A stretch of DNA of 24,330 nt, from assembly GCA_045631305.1 (NCBI GenBank), contig JAZQUM010000063.1, positions 1 through 24,330 on the forward strand, given 5' to 3'. Positions 7,167-15,023 of the stretch are shown here, piece by piece (position 1 is the stretch's first letter; each line of letters begins with the position of its first letter). The notes below the pieces were generated by a model that saw nothing but the letters and a program-made list of their open reading frames with translations, made no database searches and had not been told where the DNA came from. This DNA is from JAZQUM01 sp045631305. GTDB lineage: Bacteria > Bacillota > Clostridia > Oscillospirales > Oscillospiraceae. The position numbers were made by a program, and so were the translations under genes.

Positions 7167-8484
7167 GCGGACGGTTTTGGTGGGCCTTGCCTTTTTGTCC
7201 ATCATGTCTTTCTGGCAGATGTACGATAGCATCATTCCCAAGTTGCTGACAAAAACCTTTGCCATGAATGAGACGCTTTCCGGTGCTATCATGGCGCTGG
7301 ATAATGTGCTGGCACTTTTCCTGCTGCCCTTTTTTGGCGCGCTCAGTGATAAGACCCGATCCCGTCTCGGTCGCCGTACGCCGTTTTTGATCGGTGGCAC
7401 GGCGGCGGCAGTAGTGCTGATGAATGTGCTGCCGCTGCTGGATAACAGTTATGCCGCTGCGCCTTCTTTCGGTAAACTGGTGGCTTTTGTGGTCGTTTTG
7501 GGTTTGCTGCTGGTTGCTATGGGGGTCTATCGCAGTCCTGCTGTTGCCCTGATGCCGGACGTGACGCCCAAGCCTCTGCGCTCCCGCGGCAACGCCGTCA
7601 TCAATTTGACGGGCGCTGTGGGTGGCATTATGTATCTTGGCATTGCTGCAGTGCTTTATCCCAATTCCAAGGTGCAGGGGTTGAGCCATGTAAATTACCA
7701 GAGCCTCTTTTTGGCAGTATCCATCATCATGGTGGTTTCTATTGCTGTGCTGGTGATTACCATTCGCGAACCCAAACTTGTAGCAGAACAAGCGGCTTAT
7801 GAAGTGGCTCATCCTGAAGAAAATCTTGCAGAAGTAGCGGAAGACGGACGGGAAGTGCTGCCCAAGCCGGTAAAAGTGAGCCTGATTTTCCTGCTTCTTT
7901 CCGTGGCACTTTGGTACATTGGCTATAATGCAGTAACCACCTGGTGGACTACTTATGTGGATACCGTTATGGGTCAGGGGCTTGGCAATGCTTCCATGTG
8001 TTTGATGATCGCCACCGGTGGCGCCATTATTTCTTATCTTCCCATGGGCAATCTTGCTGCTCGCCTGGGTCGCAAACCGGTGATTCTTGGCGGTGTAGTG
8101 CTGATTTCGGCAAGCTATGCTGCAGCCTATTTCCTGACGGTGAATTCCAATCGTCTGCATCCTTTGATGTACGTTGTTTTTGTGGCAGTGGGCGTTGCAT
8201 GGGCGGCGATCAATGTAAACTCCCTACCTATGGTGGTGGAAATGTGCCGCGGCGGCGATGTGGGCAAATTTACCGGCTATTACTACACCTTCTCCATGGC
8301 AGCCCAGGTCATCACTCCCGTGCTTTCCGGTTTCCTGCTGCGTCAGGTCAGCTACAATACGCTCTTCCCCTATGCGGCTATTTTCTCCGCTCTGGCTATT
8401 GTTACCATGCTCTTCGTGCGCCATGGTGACAATGAGATCAGTGTGAAAAAGGGTATTGAAGCTTTTGAAGAAGCAGAATTTTAA
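7150..8484 (+). CDS. MFS transporter, SLC45/GPH-like sugar transporter
   Basis: The 444-residue protein has about twelve hydrophobic segments. The loop 2-3 motif GALSDKTRSRLGRRTPFLIGG is the MFS signature in the form seen in sucrose/SLC45 and GPH-type sugar symporters. A second, related loop is NLAARLGRKPVILGG in the C-terminal half. A charged central loop (about 225-250) splits the halves. The start at 7150 follows GAGGAAAAG and lies within the end of the phosphatase gene; in-frame ATGs further upstream are internal to that gene. Sugar uptake is inferred from the family and from the galactokinase-like gene that follows. The terminator at 8491-8526 ends the unit. Confidence 0.88.
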   Translation: MKLNYKRTVLVGLAFLSIMSFWQMYDSIIPKLLTKTFAMNETLSGAIMALDNVLALFLLPFFGALSDKTRSRLGRRTPFLIGGTAAAVVLMNVLPLLDNSYAAAPSFGKLVAFVVVLGLLLVAMGVYRSPAVALMPDVTPKPLRSRGNAVINLTGAVGGIMYLGIAAVLYPNSKVQGLSHVNYQSLFLAVSIIMVVSIAVLVITIREPKLVAEQAAYEVAHPEENLAEVAEDGREVLPKPVKVSLIFLLLSVALWYIGYNAVTTWWTTYVDTVMGQGLGNASMCLMIATGGAIISYLPMGNLAARLGRKPVILGGVVLISASYAAAYFLTVNSNRLHPLMYVVFVAVGVAWAAINVNSLPMVVEMCRGGDVGKFTGYYYTFSMAAQVITPVLSGFLLRQVSYNTLFPYAAIFSALAIVTMLFVRHGDNEISVKKGIEAFEEAEF

Positions 8485-8490
8485 AAAGAT

Positions 8491-8526
8491 AAGCGAAGCA
8501 GAGCGAGTTTCTGCTTCGCTTTTTTT
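8491..8526 (+). terminator. Terminator after the MFS gene
   Basis: The stem AAGCGAAGCAGA (8491-8502) pairs with TCTGCTTCGCTT (8510-8521) around a 7-base loop, followed by a T run. Confidence 0.92.
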
Positions 8527-8556
8527 ATCAAAAATGTGCAAATTTCATATTAGTGC

Positions 8557-8585
8557 TTGCAATTAAAAAGACGTGGAATTATACT
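8557..8585 (+). promoter_or_regulatory. Promoter of the galactokinase-like gene
   Basis: TTGCAA (8557-8562) and TATACT (8580-8585) are 17 bases apart. A small hairpin CCGCAG-TAAT-CTGCGG (8625-8640) lies in the leader just before the ribosome site. Confidence 0.65.
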
Positions 8586-8656
8586 CAAAAAAAGTGATTT
8601 TTTCGGAATAAGCCCATCGAGAGGCCGCAGTAATCTGCGGGAAAGAGAGTGTGCCG

Positions 8657-9937
8657 ATGAGAGAAAAGAACTGTGTGGTAAATGCAATAAACGAAGGTGC
8701 CTGCGACGAGCTTTTTGCATCCCTTTACGGGGCAGAAAACGACGGCGCGGCGCGTGTGCGCTCGCTGCTGCAAGGCTGGGAGGAAACTTTCGGTCCTATG
8801 GACGGTCGTGGTTGTGCTGTGTTCAGCTCTCCCGGGCGCACGGAACTTGGCGGCAACCACACAGATCATCAGGGCGGCTGGGCTCTTGGCGGCTGCATCC
8901 ACTTGGACACTTTGGGCTGTGTGGTAAAAAACAACGAAAATATTTTGCGCGTGCAATCCAAAGGCCACAAAATGTGTGTGGTGGATCTGGACGATCTCAC
9001 GCCTAAGCTTTCTGAGCGCAGCTCCAGTGTAGCGCTGGTGCGCGGTATTGCTTCCCAGATCAAAGACCGTGGTTATGCGCTTTGCGGTATGGATATCTAT
9101 ACTGAGACCCGTGTGCCCCGTGCCAGCGGTGTTTCTTCCTCGGCGGCTTTTGAAATTTTTATCGCTAAAGTATTTAATGACATCTGCTGCGGCGGGGCGC
9201 TTTCCAATGTGGAACTTGCCTATATTGGCCAGTATGCGGAAAATGTGTTTTACGGTAAGCCCTGCGGTTTGCTGGACCTGTTGTCCTGCGCTCTGGGTGG
9301 CGTATTGGCAGTGAATTTTAAAGATCCCGCGGCGCTGGAGATCCGGGAGATGACAGTGGATTTTGATGCCGATGGATACAGCCTTTGCATCGTGGATCTG
9401 GGTAAGGGCCACGGTAGCCTGGATGCGGAATATGCAGCCATTCCTGAGGAAATGACCAGTGTTGCCCACTATTTTGGCGGCGAGCGGCTTTGCGATGTGG
9501 AAGAAGCCGTGTTCTGTGATGATTTTGCAGGTGTGCGCCGTGCCTGCGGTGACCGCGCGGTAATGCGCGCTGTTCATTATTATGATGAAAACCGCCGTGC
9601 GCTGGATAAGATGGCGGCTCTGCAAGCCCACGATATGAAAAGCTTTTTGCGCTATGTTAATGAGTCGGGACATTCTTCCAGCATGTATCTGCAGAATGTT
9701 TCTCTTTACCGCGATCCCAAGGCGCAGGAGGCGGCGCTGGCGCTGGTGCTGGCAGAAAAACTGCTGGAAGGTGAAGGTGCCTGCCGTATCCATGGCGGCG
9801 GTTTTGCGGGTACCATTCAGGTTTATGTGCCGAAAGATAAATGCGAAGATTTCTGTCATCGCATGGCTCGCCTTACCGGCGAGGGTAGTTGCTATCGGCT
9901 GAAAATGCGAAACGTCGGCCCTGTGCGTATTATTTAA
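8657..9937 (+). CDS. galK: Galactokinase-family GHMP sugar kinase
   Basis: The 426-residue GHMP kinase would phosphorylate a sugar, nominally galactose at C1 with ATP. The order of motifs is that of galactokinases: SPGRTELGGNHTDHQGG (residues 58-74), the nucleotide-binding loop PRASGVSSSAAFE, the catalytic-base region CGLLD with Asp207, and RIHGGGFAGT near the end. Several positions differ from classic GalK: the usual GEHTDY reads GNHTDH, and MDQ reads LDL. It therefore belongs to a divergent Firmicutes branch whose substrate could be another sugar. The start is ATG 8657 after a weak GAAAGAGAG site; GTG at 8651 is the alternative. No galT or galE is nearby; a sugar MFS gene precedes it. Confidence 0.82.
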   Translation: MREKNCVVNAINEGACDELFASLYGAENDGAARVRSLLQGWEETFGPMDGRGCAVFSSPGRTELGGNHTDHQGGWALGGCIHLDTLGCVVKNNENILRVQSKGHKMCVVDLDDLTPKLSERSSSVALVRGIASQIKDRGYALCGMDIYTETRVPRASGVSSSAAFEIFIAKVFNDICCGGALSNVELAYIGQYAENVFYGKPCGLLDLLSCALGGVLAVNFKDPAALEIREMTVDFDADGYSLCIVDLGKGHGSLDAEYAAIPEEMTSVAHYFGGERLCDVEEAVFCDDFAGVRRACGDRAVMRAVHYYDENRRALDKMAALQAHDMKSFLRYVNESGHSSSMYLQNVSLYRDPKAQEAALALVLAEKLLEGEGACRIHGGGFAGTIQVYVPKDKCEDFCHRMARLTGEGSCYRLKMRNVGPVRII

Positions 9938-9943
9938 GAATAG

Positions 9944-9975
9944 AAAAAGAGGTGGCTTTTGCCACCTCTTTTTTT
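9944..9975. terminator. Bidirectional terminator, galactokinase / recG
   Basis: The stem AAAAAGAGGTGGC (9944-9956) pairs with GCCACCTCTTTTT (9961-9973) around TTTT. A and T tracts on either side suit both converging genes. The recG stop codon lies in the T tract. Confidence 0.93.
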
Positions 9976-12022
9976 AGTTTAATGTTCCTGCGTTTTCCCG
10001 GAAAAGTTCTTCCACCCGGCGGCGGATGGCTTCGTGTTCGCTGAGATCACCATCCAATGCAAGAAGTGCCTGGGCCGCTTGCTGGCTTTCTTTTAAAAGC
10101 AATACATCGCCTGCCAGATCTGCAACGCGAAGGGCGGGGAGACCGTGCTGGCGCTGACCGAAGAAATCGCCGGGACCACGGAGACGAAGGTCTTCTTCGG
10201 ATATCTTGAAGCCGTCATTGGTGTCGCACATGATTTTGAAGCGGGCCTTGGCATCGTCGCCCTTGTTGTCGGAAATGAGAACGCAGTAAGATTTTGCTTT
10301 TCCGCGGCCTACGCGGCCACGCAGCTGATGCAACTGGCTGAGACCGAAGCGCTCGGCATTTTCAATTACCATCACTGTGGCATTGGGCACGTCTACACCA
10401 ACTTCCACCACCGTGGTGGAAACGAGAATATGACTTTCGCCTGCGGAGAAAGAGCGCATTACCGCTTCTTTTTCGGCGGCTTTCATTTTGCCATGAACCA
10501 TGGCAACTTTCAGATCGGGGAAGACATCCCGCTGCAGCATGACGCTGTATTCTGTAACGGCTTTTCGCTCGTCGGGAAGGTCTTCGTTTTCTTCCACCAT
10601 GGGGCAGATGATATAGGCCTGATGACCTGCTTCGATCTCTTTTCGCAAGAAGGCATAGATGCGCTGGTGATAGCGGGTGGTAACGGCGAAGGTGTCGATC
10701 TTCTGCCGTCCGGGCGGGAGCTCATCGATAATGGAAAGATCCAAGTCGCCGTAGATGATGAGAGCCAGGGTGCGGGGAATGGGCGTAGCAGACATGACCA
10801 GCATGTGGGGATTTTTACCCTTAGCGGAAAGAGCGCCGCGCTGGGCAACACCGAAACGGTGCTGCTCGTCGGTGACCACAAGCCCCAGCTGCTGATATTC
10901 CACACCGCTGCCGATAAGGGCATGGGTGCCGATGATGAAGTGAATGTCACCTGCAGCAAGGGCGGAAAGTGTAAGGTGTTTTTCCTTGGCAGACATTGAA
11001 CCTGTTAGCAATCCGCAGCGGATGCCCATGGGCTCCAGCAGACGGCTGAGGGAATGATAGTGCTGCTCGGCCAGGATTTCCGTGGGAGCCATCAGGGCCG
11101 ATTGCAAGCCGTTTTTGCAGGCAAAATACACGCAGCCTGCAGCTACCATGGTTTTACCCGAGCCTACATCGCCCTGACAGAGGCGGTTCATGGGACGGCC
11201 GGAAGCCATGTCGGAAATAGCTTCCTCAATGGCGCGGCGCTGTGCGTTAGTAAGAGAAAAAGGAAGGGCAGCATAGAACGGTGCCATATCCACCTTTACG
11301 CAGCGGTAACCCGGGATCTCTGTGCGGCGGGAGCGTAGCGAGCTGAGGCCCAGAGAGAGGAGGAACAGCTCTTCGAAGATCATGCGGCGGCGGGCTATGG
11401 CCAGCGCTTCGGGGGACTGAGGGAAGTGGATGTTCTCATATGCGAAGTTCACATAACACAAATCGTGCTGCAGGCGAAGATCCTGGGGCAGGATGTCGGA
11501 AAGATGATCGAGACATACAGAGAGGCCCTGCTCCACAGCGGCAGAGAGTTGATTCTGAGATACACCACGGGTCAAAGGATAGATGGGGACGATGCGGCCC
11601 GTCAGGTGCTGCTTACCTTCCGTTTCGAAGATGGGGTTCGTCATCTGCTTTTTCAAAAGCGAGCCTTCCACCTTGCCGCAGAACACATAGCTTTCCCCGG
11701 GGCGGATGGTGCTTTTTAAATAGCTCTGGTTGAAAAATGTGATGTCCATGGCAGCACTGTCATCTACAACGCGAACTTTGACAAGGTCAAGCCCTTTACG
11801 GATTCGGCTGACCTTTGGCTCAGCTGCAGCCATGGCACAGATGCAAACCGTTTCTCCGGGGATGGCCTTTGCGATGGAGGTGAACTCCCGTCGGTCTGCA
11901 TAGGCGCGGGGAAAGAAGTTAATGAGATCGTTGAGATTTTCAATGCCCAGCTTTTTGAGCCCTTTGGCCCGCGCTTCCCCGATGCCTTTGATATAGCGGA
12001 TGTCGGTATGAAGATCTGCCAT
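9974..12022 (-). CDS. recG: ATP-dependent DNA helicase RecG
   Basis: RecG remodels stalled replication forks and branched recombination intermediates. The 682-residue protein has the family's usual length and order. An N-terminal helix-hairpin-helix-like stretch (IRYIKGIGEARAKGLKKLGI) is followed by the wedge OB-fold (about 60-150). The SF2 helicase core carries Walker A GDVGSGKT (284-291), the DEQH box in TDEQHRFG, SATPIPRTL, and motif VI in QLHQLRGRVGRG. The C-terminal RecG segment includes DLRLRGPGDFFGQRQHG. AAAGGAGGTG lies just before the ATG. It lies downstream of thyA-dfrA, separated by a hairpin terminator, so part of its transcription may be read-through. Confidence 0.97.
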   Translation of the reverse strand: MADLHTDIRYIKGIGEARAKGLKKLGIENLNDLINFFPRAYADRREFTSIAKAIPGETVCICAMAAAEPKVSRIRKGLDLVKVRVVDDSAAMDITFFNQSYLKSTIRPGESYVFCGKVEGSLLKKQMTNPIFETEGKQHLTGRIVPIYPLTRGVSQNQLSAAVEQGLSVCLDHLSDILPQDLRLQHDLCYVNFAYENIHFPQSPEALAIARRRMIFEELFLLSLGLSSLRSRRTEIPGYRCVKVDMAPFYAALPFSLTNAQRRAIEEAISDMASGRPMNRLCQGDVGSGKTMVAAGCVYFACKNGLQSALMAPTEILAEQHYHSLSRLLEPMGIRCGLLTGSMSAKEKHLTLSALAAGDIHFIIGTHALIGSGVEYQQLGLVVTDEQHRFGVAQRGALSAKGKNPHMLVMSATPIPRTLALIIYGDLDLSIIDELPPGRQKIDTFAVTTRYHQRIYAFLRKEIEAGHQAYIICPMVEENEDLPDERKAVTEYSVMLQRDVFPDLKVAMVHGKMKAAEKEAVMRSFSAGESHILVSTTVVEVGVDVPNATVMVIENAERFGLSQLHQLRGRVGRGKAKSYCVLISDNKGDDAKARFKIMCDTNDGFKISEEDLRLRGPGDFFGQRQHGLPALRVADLAGDVLLLKESQQAAQALLALDGDLSEHEAIRRRVEELFRENAGTLN

Positions 12023-12043
12023 GGGAGCACCTCCTTTCTGTTA

Positions 12044-12074
12044 GATAAAAAGATGCGGAAAAATCCGCATCTTT
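12044..12074 (-). terminator. Terminator between dfrA and recG
   Basis: On the minus strand, AAAGATGCGGA pairs with TCCGCATCTTT (arms 12064-12074 and 12049-12059) around a 4-base loop, followed by TTTTTAT. It begins two bases after the dfrA stop codon and should reduce transcription into recG. Confidence 0.85.
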
Positions 12075-12075
12075 C

Positions 12076-12567
12076 TTAAAGACTATTGTTTGCATAATCA
12101 ATAAAACGATAGCTGAGACCGTTTTCTTCCACGACTTCGCTTTCGGTCTCTACTTCCCAGTTTTCCATGGCGGAAAGATCGGGGAAGAAGGTGTCGGCGC
12201 CTTCGGCTTCCGCCTCCACCACGGTGAGGCAGACTTTCTTGCAGAAGGGAAGCAGTGCTTCATAAATGGTGCCGCCGCCGATGAGCCAAACGGATTCGTC
12301 CTTTTCCACCAAAGCCAGCGCTTCTTCGGGGGAGGAGACGCACTCACAGCCCTCGCGGGAAAAATCTGCGTTGCGGGTGATGACCACATTGCGACGCTTG
12401 GGAAGGGGACGGCCGCCGGGGAAGGAATCCAGCGTTTTGCGGCCCATGATCACGGTGCCACCGCTGGTGAGGGAACGGAAGCGCTTCATATCCGTGGGCA
12501 GGGAGAAAAGCAGGTCGCCGCCGCGGCCAATGGCCCAGTTTTTATCAACTGCAACAATTGCGTTCAT
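12076..12567 (-). CDS. dfrA: Dihydrofolate reductase
   Basis: The enzyme reduces dihydrofolate to tetrahydrofolate with NADPH and regenerates the folate consumed by thymidylate synthase, whose gene lies directly upstream. The 163-residue length is normal. Visible motifs are AVDKNWAIGRGGDL, the active-site acid Asp26 in LPTDMKRF, GRKTLDSFPGGRPLPKRRN for NADPH binding, and VWLIGGGTIYEALLP. The gene begins 12 bases after thyA; its ribosome site AAGGCGGTGG overlaps the thyA stop codon, which suggests coupling. A chromosomal housekeeping enzyme is indicated, with no sign of a cassette or other mobile context. Confidence 0.96.
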   Translation of the reverse strand: MNAIVAVDKNWAIGRGGDLLFSLPTDMKRFRSLTSGGTVIMGRKTLDSFPGGRPLPKRRNVVITRNADFSREGCECVSSPEEALALVEKDESVWLIGGGTIYEALLPFCKKVCLTVVEAEAEGADTFFPDLSAMENWEVETESEVVEENGLSYRFIDYANNSL

Positions 12568-12579
12568 GCAGCCACCGCC

Positions 12580-13410
12580 TTATTCTGCCACAGGGATCTT
12601 GGCTTCAAAGGGGGCGTAGTTATAGTTTTCCACCTTGAAACTGTCAGCGGTGAACTGATAGAAATCGGTAACGGAGGGATCCACAGAGAAGGTGGGTGCT
12701 TCCTGAGGAGTCTGTTCCAGCATGCCCTTTACGATGTCTACATGGCGGTCATAAATATGAGCGTCGGCAATGACATGTACCAGTTCGCCCACTTCAAGGC
12801 CTGCTACCTGAGCAAACATATGCACCAGCACGGAATACTGCACCACATTCCAGTTGTTGGCGGCCAGCATATCCTGGCTGCGCTGGTTCAAAATGGCGTT
12901 GAGCTTCTTGCCGGAAACATTGAAAGTCATGGAGTAGGCGCAGGGGTAAAGATTCATCTCGTGGAGATCTTCGAAATTATAGATATTGGTAAGGATACGG
13001 CGGGAGGCGGGGTTGTGGGTAAGGTCGTAGATCACGCGGTCTACCTGGTCGAACTCGCCTTCCTTATACTTGTGCTTTACACCCAACTGATAACCGTATG
13101 CCTTGCCGATGGAGCCGGTTTCATCGGCCCACTGATCCCAGATATGGGCCTTCAGGTCATGGATGTTGTTGCTCTTTTTCTGCCAGATCCAAAGAAGTTC
13201 GTTGACGGCCGTCTTCCAGTAAGTGCGGCGCAGGGTGAGAATGGGGAATTCCTTGGAGAGGTCATAGCGGTTCACAATACCGAATTTCTTCACCGTGTGG
13301 GCGGGGGTGCCGTCTTCCCAGCGGGGACGCACAGCCTGATCGGTGTCCCAAACACCGTTTTCCAAAATATCGCGGCAGTTCTGAATAAATACCTGATCGG
13401 CGTAGCTCAT
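12580..13410 (-). CDS. thyA: Thymidylate synthase
   Basis: The enzyme methylates dUMP to dTMP with methylene-tetrahydrofolate. The 276-residue protein carries the nucleophile Cys157 in LYPCAYSMTF, the phosphate-binding QRSQDM, and DAHIYDRH near the substrate. The usual PCH after the nucleophile reads PCA, and the region AANNWNVVQY replaces the E. coli GLPFNIASY, as in a Firmicutes sub-branch of ThyA. AAGGGGGA lies upstream of the ATG. It is the first gene of the thyA-dfrA unit, and its promoter shares a -35 element with the AraC-type gene on the other strand. Confidence 0.95.
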   Translation of the reverse strand: MSYADQVFIQNCRDILENGVWDTDQAVRPRWEDGTPAHTVKKFGIVNRYDLSKEFPILTLRRTYWKTAVNELLWIWQKKSNNIHDLKAHIWDQWADETGSIGKAYGYQLGVKHKYKEGEFDQVDRVIYDLTHNPASRRILTNIYNFEDLHEMNLYPCAYSMTFNVSGKKLNAILNQRSQDMLAANNWNVVQYSVLVHMFAQVAGLEVGELVHVIADAHIYDRHVDIVKGMLEQTPQEAPTFSVDPSVTDFYQFTADSFKVENYNYAPFEAKIPVAE

Positions 13411-13448
13411 AATAGTGTCCCCCTTTTTGGTGATGGTATTACCCTTCC

Positions 13449-13477
13449 ATTTTACCAGTATGCGTTTTTTCTTGCAA
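13449..13477 (-). promoter_or_regulatory. thyA promoter
   Basis: On the minus strand, TTGCAA (13472-13477) and TAAAAT (13449-13454) are 17 bases apart. The hexamer TTGCAA is its own reverse complement and is also the -35 box of the divergent promoter. Confidence 0.7.
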
Positions 13478-13500
13478 CTCTTTTTTCCCTGCGATACAAT
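13472..13500 (+). promoter_or_regulatory. Promoter of the AraC-type regulator
   Basis: TTGCAA (13472-13477) and TACAAT (13495-13500) are 17 bases apart. The leader is very short: GGGAGG lies at 13510-13515. Confidence 0.7.
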
Positions 13501-13523
13501 AATGGAAAAGGGAGGTGGTACAC

Positions 13524-14366
13524 ATGCTGGATAAAAGCGAGGTAGGCAAGCGAGGGTATTTGAATGAAAATTTCCGCCTGTTCCATTTGAAGGACAGCCG
13601 CGCCCAAAAGATGGAGTACCACTACCACGAGTTTGATAAGATCATCTTTCTGCTTTCGGGAAAGGTGACTTACATGGTGGAAGGCAAGCGCTATTTCCTC
13701 CAGCCGTGGGATATTCTGCTGGTGCAGCACGATATGATTCACCAGCCGGTCATCGATCCCGGTGAACCTTACGAGCGCATTATCATCTGGCTCAATAGTG
13801 GCTATCTTGCCCGTTACGGTGAGCATGAACTGGATAAATGTTTCCATTTGGCCCGGGAGCGCAATTTCCATCTCCTGCGTGCCGACAAGGAAAACCGTGG
13901 TTCTTACCGACGGCTTTTGGAGCAGCTGGAAGGGGCACTGAAAACGGAAGGCTTTGGCAGTGATCTTTTGGCAGATACCTATTTTCTGCAGCTGCTGATT
14001 GCTGTAAATCGGGATATGTTAAAAGACCATACGGAAGACCACACCGAAAGCTACCATTTTGACCCCAAGATCGAGGGGATTTTGCGTCATATTGGAGAGA
14101 ATCTCACCCATGATCTTTCTGTAGAGCGCCTTGCGGGGGAATTTTACCTCAGTCGCTATTATCTCATGCACCGCTTCAAGGAGGTGACGGGTTACACCGT
14201 GCACCAGTATGTCACACAGAAGCGCCTGCAAAAAGCGGTGGCTTTGATCCGCGAGGGGATTCCTGTGATGAAGGCAGCGGAGCAAAGTGGTTTCGGTGAG
14301 TATTCCACATTTCTGCGGGCTTTTCAGGCGGCATATCGGGTATCTCCCAAGGAATTCAAATTATGA
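13524..14366 (+). CDS. AraC-family transcriptional regulator with cupin sensor domain
   Basis: The 280-residue protein has an N-terminal cupin-like ligand domain (about 20-110, with EYHYHEFDKIIFLLSGK and the metal-type HYH...E pattern, then QPWDILLVQHDMIHQP). A C-terminal pair of AraC helix-turn-helix motifs (about 185-280) follows: LSVERLAGEFYLSRYYLMHRFKE, and VMKAAEQSGFGEYSTFLRAF ending in the usual FQAAYRVSPKEF. Such proteins often sense sugars or small metabolites. The start at 13524 is set by GGGAGG eight bases upstream; the GTG at 13515 overlaps that site. It is monocistronic and divergent from thyA. Its targets are unknown. Confidence 0.92.
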   Translation: MLDKSEVGKRGYLNENFRLFHLKDSRAQKMEYHYHEFDKIIFLLSGKVTYMVEGKRYFLQPWDILLVQHDMIHQPVIDPGEPYERIIIWLNSGYLARYGEHELDKCFHLARERNFHLLRADKENRGSYRRLLEQLEGALKTEGFGSDLLADTYFLQLLIAVNRDMLKDHTEDHTESYHFDPKIEGILRHIGENLTHDLSVERLAGEFYLSRYYLMHRFKEVTGYTVHQYVTQKRLQKAVALIREGIPVMKAAEQSGFGEYSTFLRAFQAAYRVSPKEFKL

Positions 14367-14370
14367 GCAA

Positions 14371-14404
14371 AAAAGAAGGCTTACTTTTAAGTAAGCCTTC
14401 TTTT
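14371..14404. terminator. Bidirectional terminator, AraC regulator / acidic protein
   Basis: AAAAGAAGGCTTAC (14371-14384) pairs perfectly with GTAAGCCTTCTTTT (14391-14404). The A and T ends serve both converging genes. Confidence 0.93.
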
Positions 14405-14407
14405 GGT

Positions 14408-14821
14408 TTAAGCATCAAAATCCACGGTGATATTATCTGTTCCGTGGCGCTCAAATTCGCCCAGATATTCATCTACGCGGCACTTGAGATCATCAAAATT
14501 TTCTTTTGTCACCGGGTCGCCTTCCATATCCCGCAGGGCCAGTTCCTGGGCCAGGATCTCAAAGAACATATCGTCTTCATAAGCGGCGATGGCTTCGTGG
14601 ATACCGCCTTCGGAAAAGGCACGGGAAGGGATGAGCTCGCCATCCAGCACTTCTACCAGCGGGAGCATACCATGGGTGACGCAGTGGGAGAAAATGAGGC
14701 TTTCCACCTCGTCATATTCTTTGATGCGGTCATCATCGCGGGTGGAGTTCAGCACCCAGTTTCCTATGTATACAAGATCCAGCAAGCGCCGGTACTGTTT
14801 TTGTGTGAGTTTGATTTCCAT
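14408..14821 (-). CDS. Unrecognised acidic small protein
   Basis: The 137-residue soluble protein has no signal peptide or membrane segment and I do not recognise a family. It begins MEIKLTQKQYRRLLDLVYIG, has a mid-section rich in Asp/Glu (DDDRIKEYDEVES, YEDDMFFEILAQE) and ends TVDFDA. Predicted structure by eye is mostly helical, and the strong acidity suggests binding to a basic partner or a nucleic-acid mimic, but neither is shown. It is very likely real: AGGAGG lies seven bases before the ATG, an extended -10 promoter precedes it and a terminator follows. It is a single gene between the AraC regulator and murI. Confidence 0.8.
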   Translation of the reverse strand: MEIKLTQKQYRRLLDLVYIGNWVLNSTRDDDRIKEYDEVESLIFSHCVTHGMLPLVEVLDGELIPSRAFSEGGIHEAIAAYEDDMFFEILAQELALRDMEGDPVTKENFDDLKCRVDEYLGEFERHGTDNITVDFDA

Positions 14822-14837
14822 CGGAGACCTCCTGAAA

Positions 14838-14869
14838 AGCAGCGAAAGGCTGCTGCGGTTATTATATCA
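14838..14869 (-). promoter_or_regulatory. Extended -10 promoter and leader hairpin of the acidic protein gene
   Basis: On the minus strand, TGATATAAT (14861-14869) is a perfect extended -10 element. I find no good -35 box at the right distance. AGCAGC-N5-GCTGCT (14838-14854) would fold at the very 5' end of the mRNA, directly before the ribosome site. Confidence 0.55.
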
Positions 14870-14923
14870 GCAAGGATAAAGAAAAGCCACAGAAAAAACA
14901 TAGAAAAAACGCAAAAATGCGGC

Positions 14924-14952
14924 TTGTTAAGCATAGATTTCCATAGTATAAT
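14924..14952 (+). promoter_or_regulatory. Promoter of the murI-DUF1934-argS operon
   Basis: TTGTTA (14924-14929) and a perfect TATAAT (14947-14952) are separated by 17 bases. The leader is about 60 nt and ends in AAAGGAG. Confidence 0.75.
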
Positions 14953-15023
14953 ATAATATCTGTGAGTATGCGCGGATTTCCGGTTGCTCTATCTTATGCA
15001 AATATGGGAAAGGAGTTTCCGCT

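Noticed and set aside
12076..12567. Acquired trimethoprim-resistance dfrA cassette
   Set aside because: The gene is coupled to thyA in a normal folate arrangement, with no integron, IS or composition change around it.
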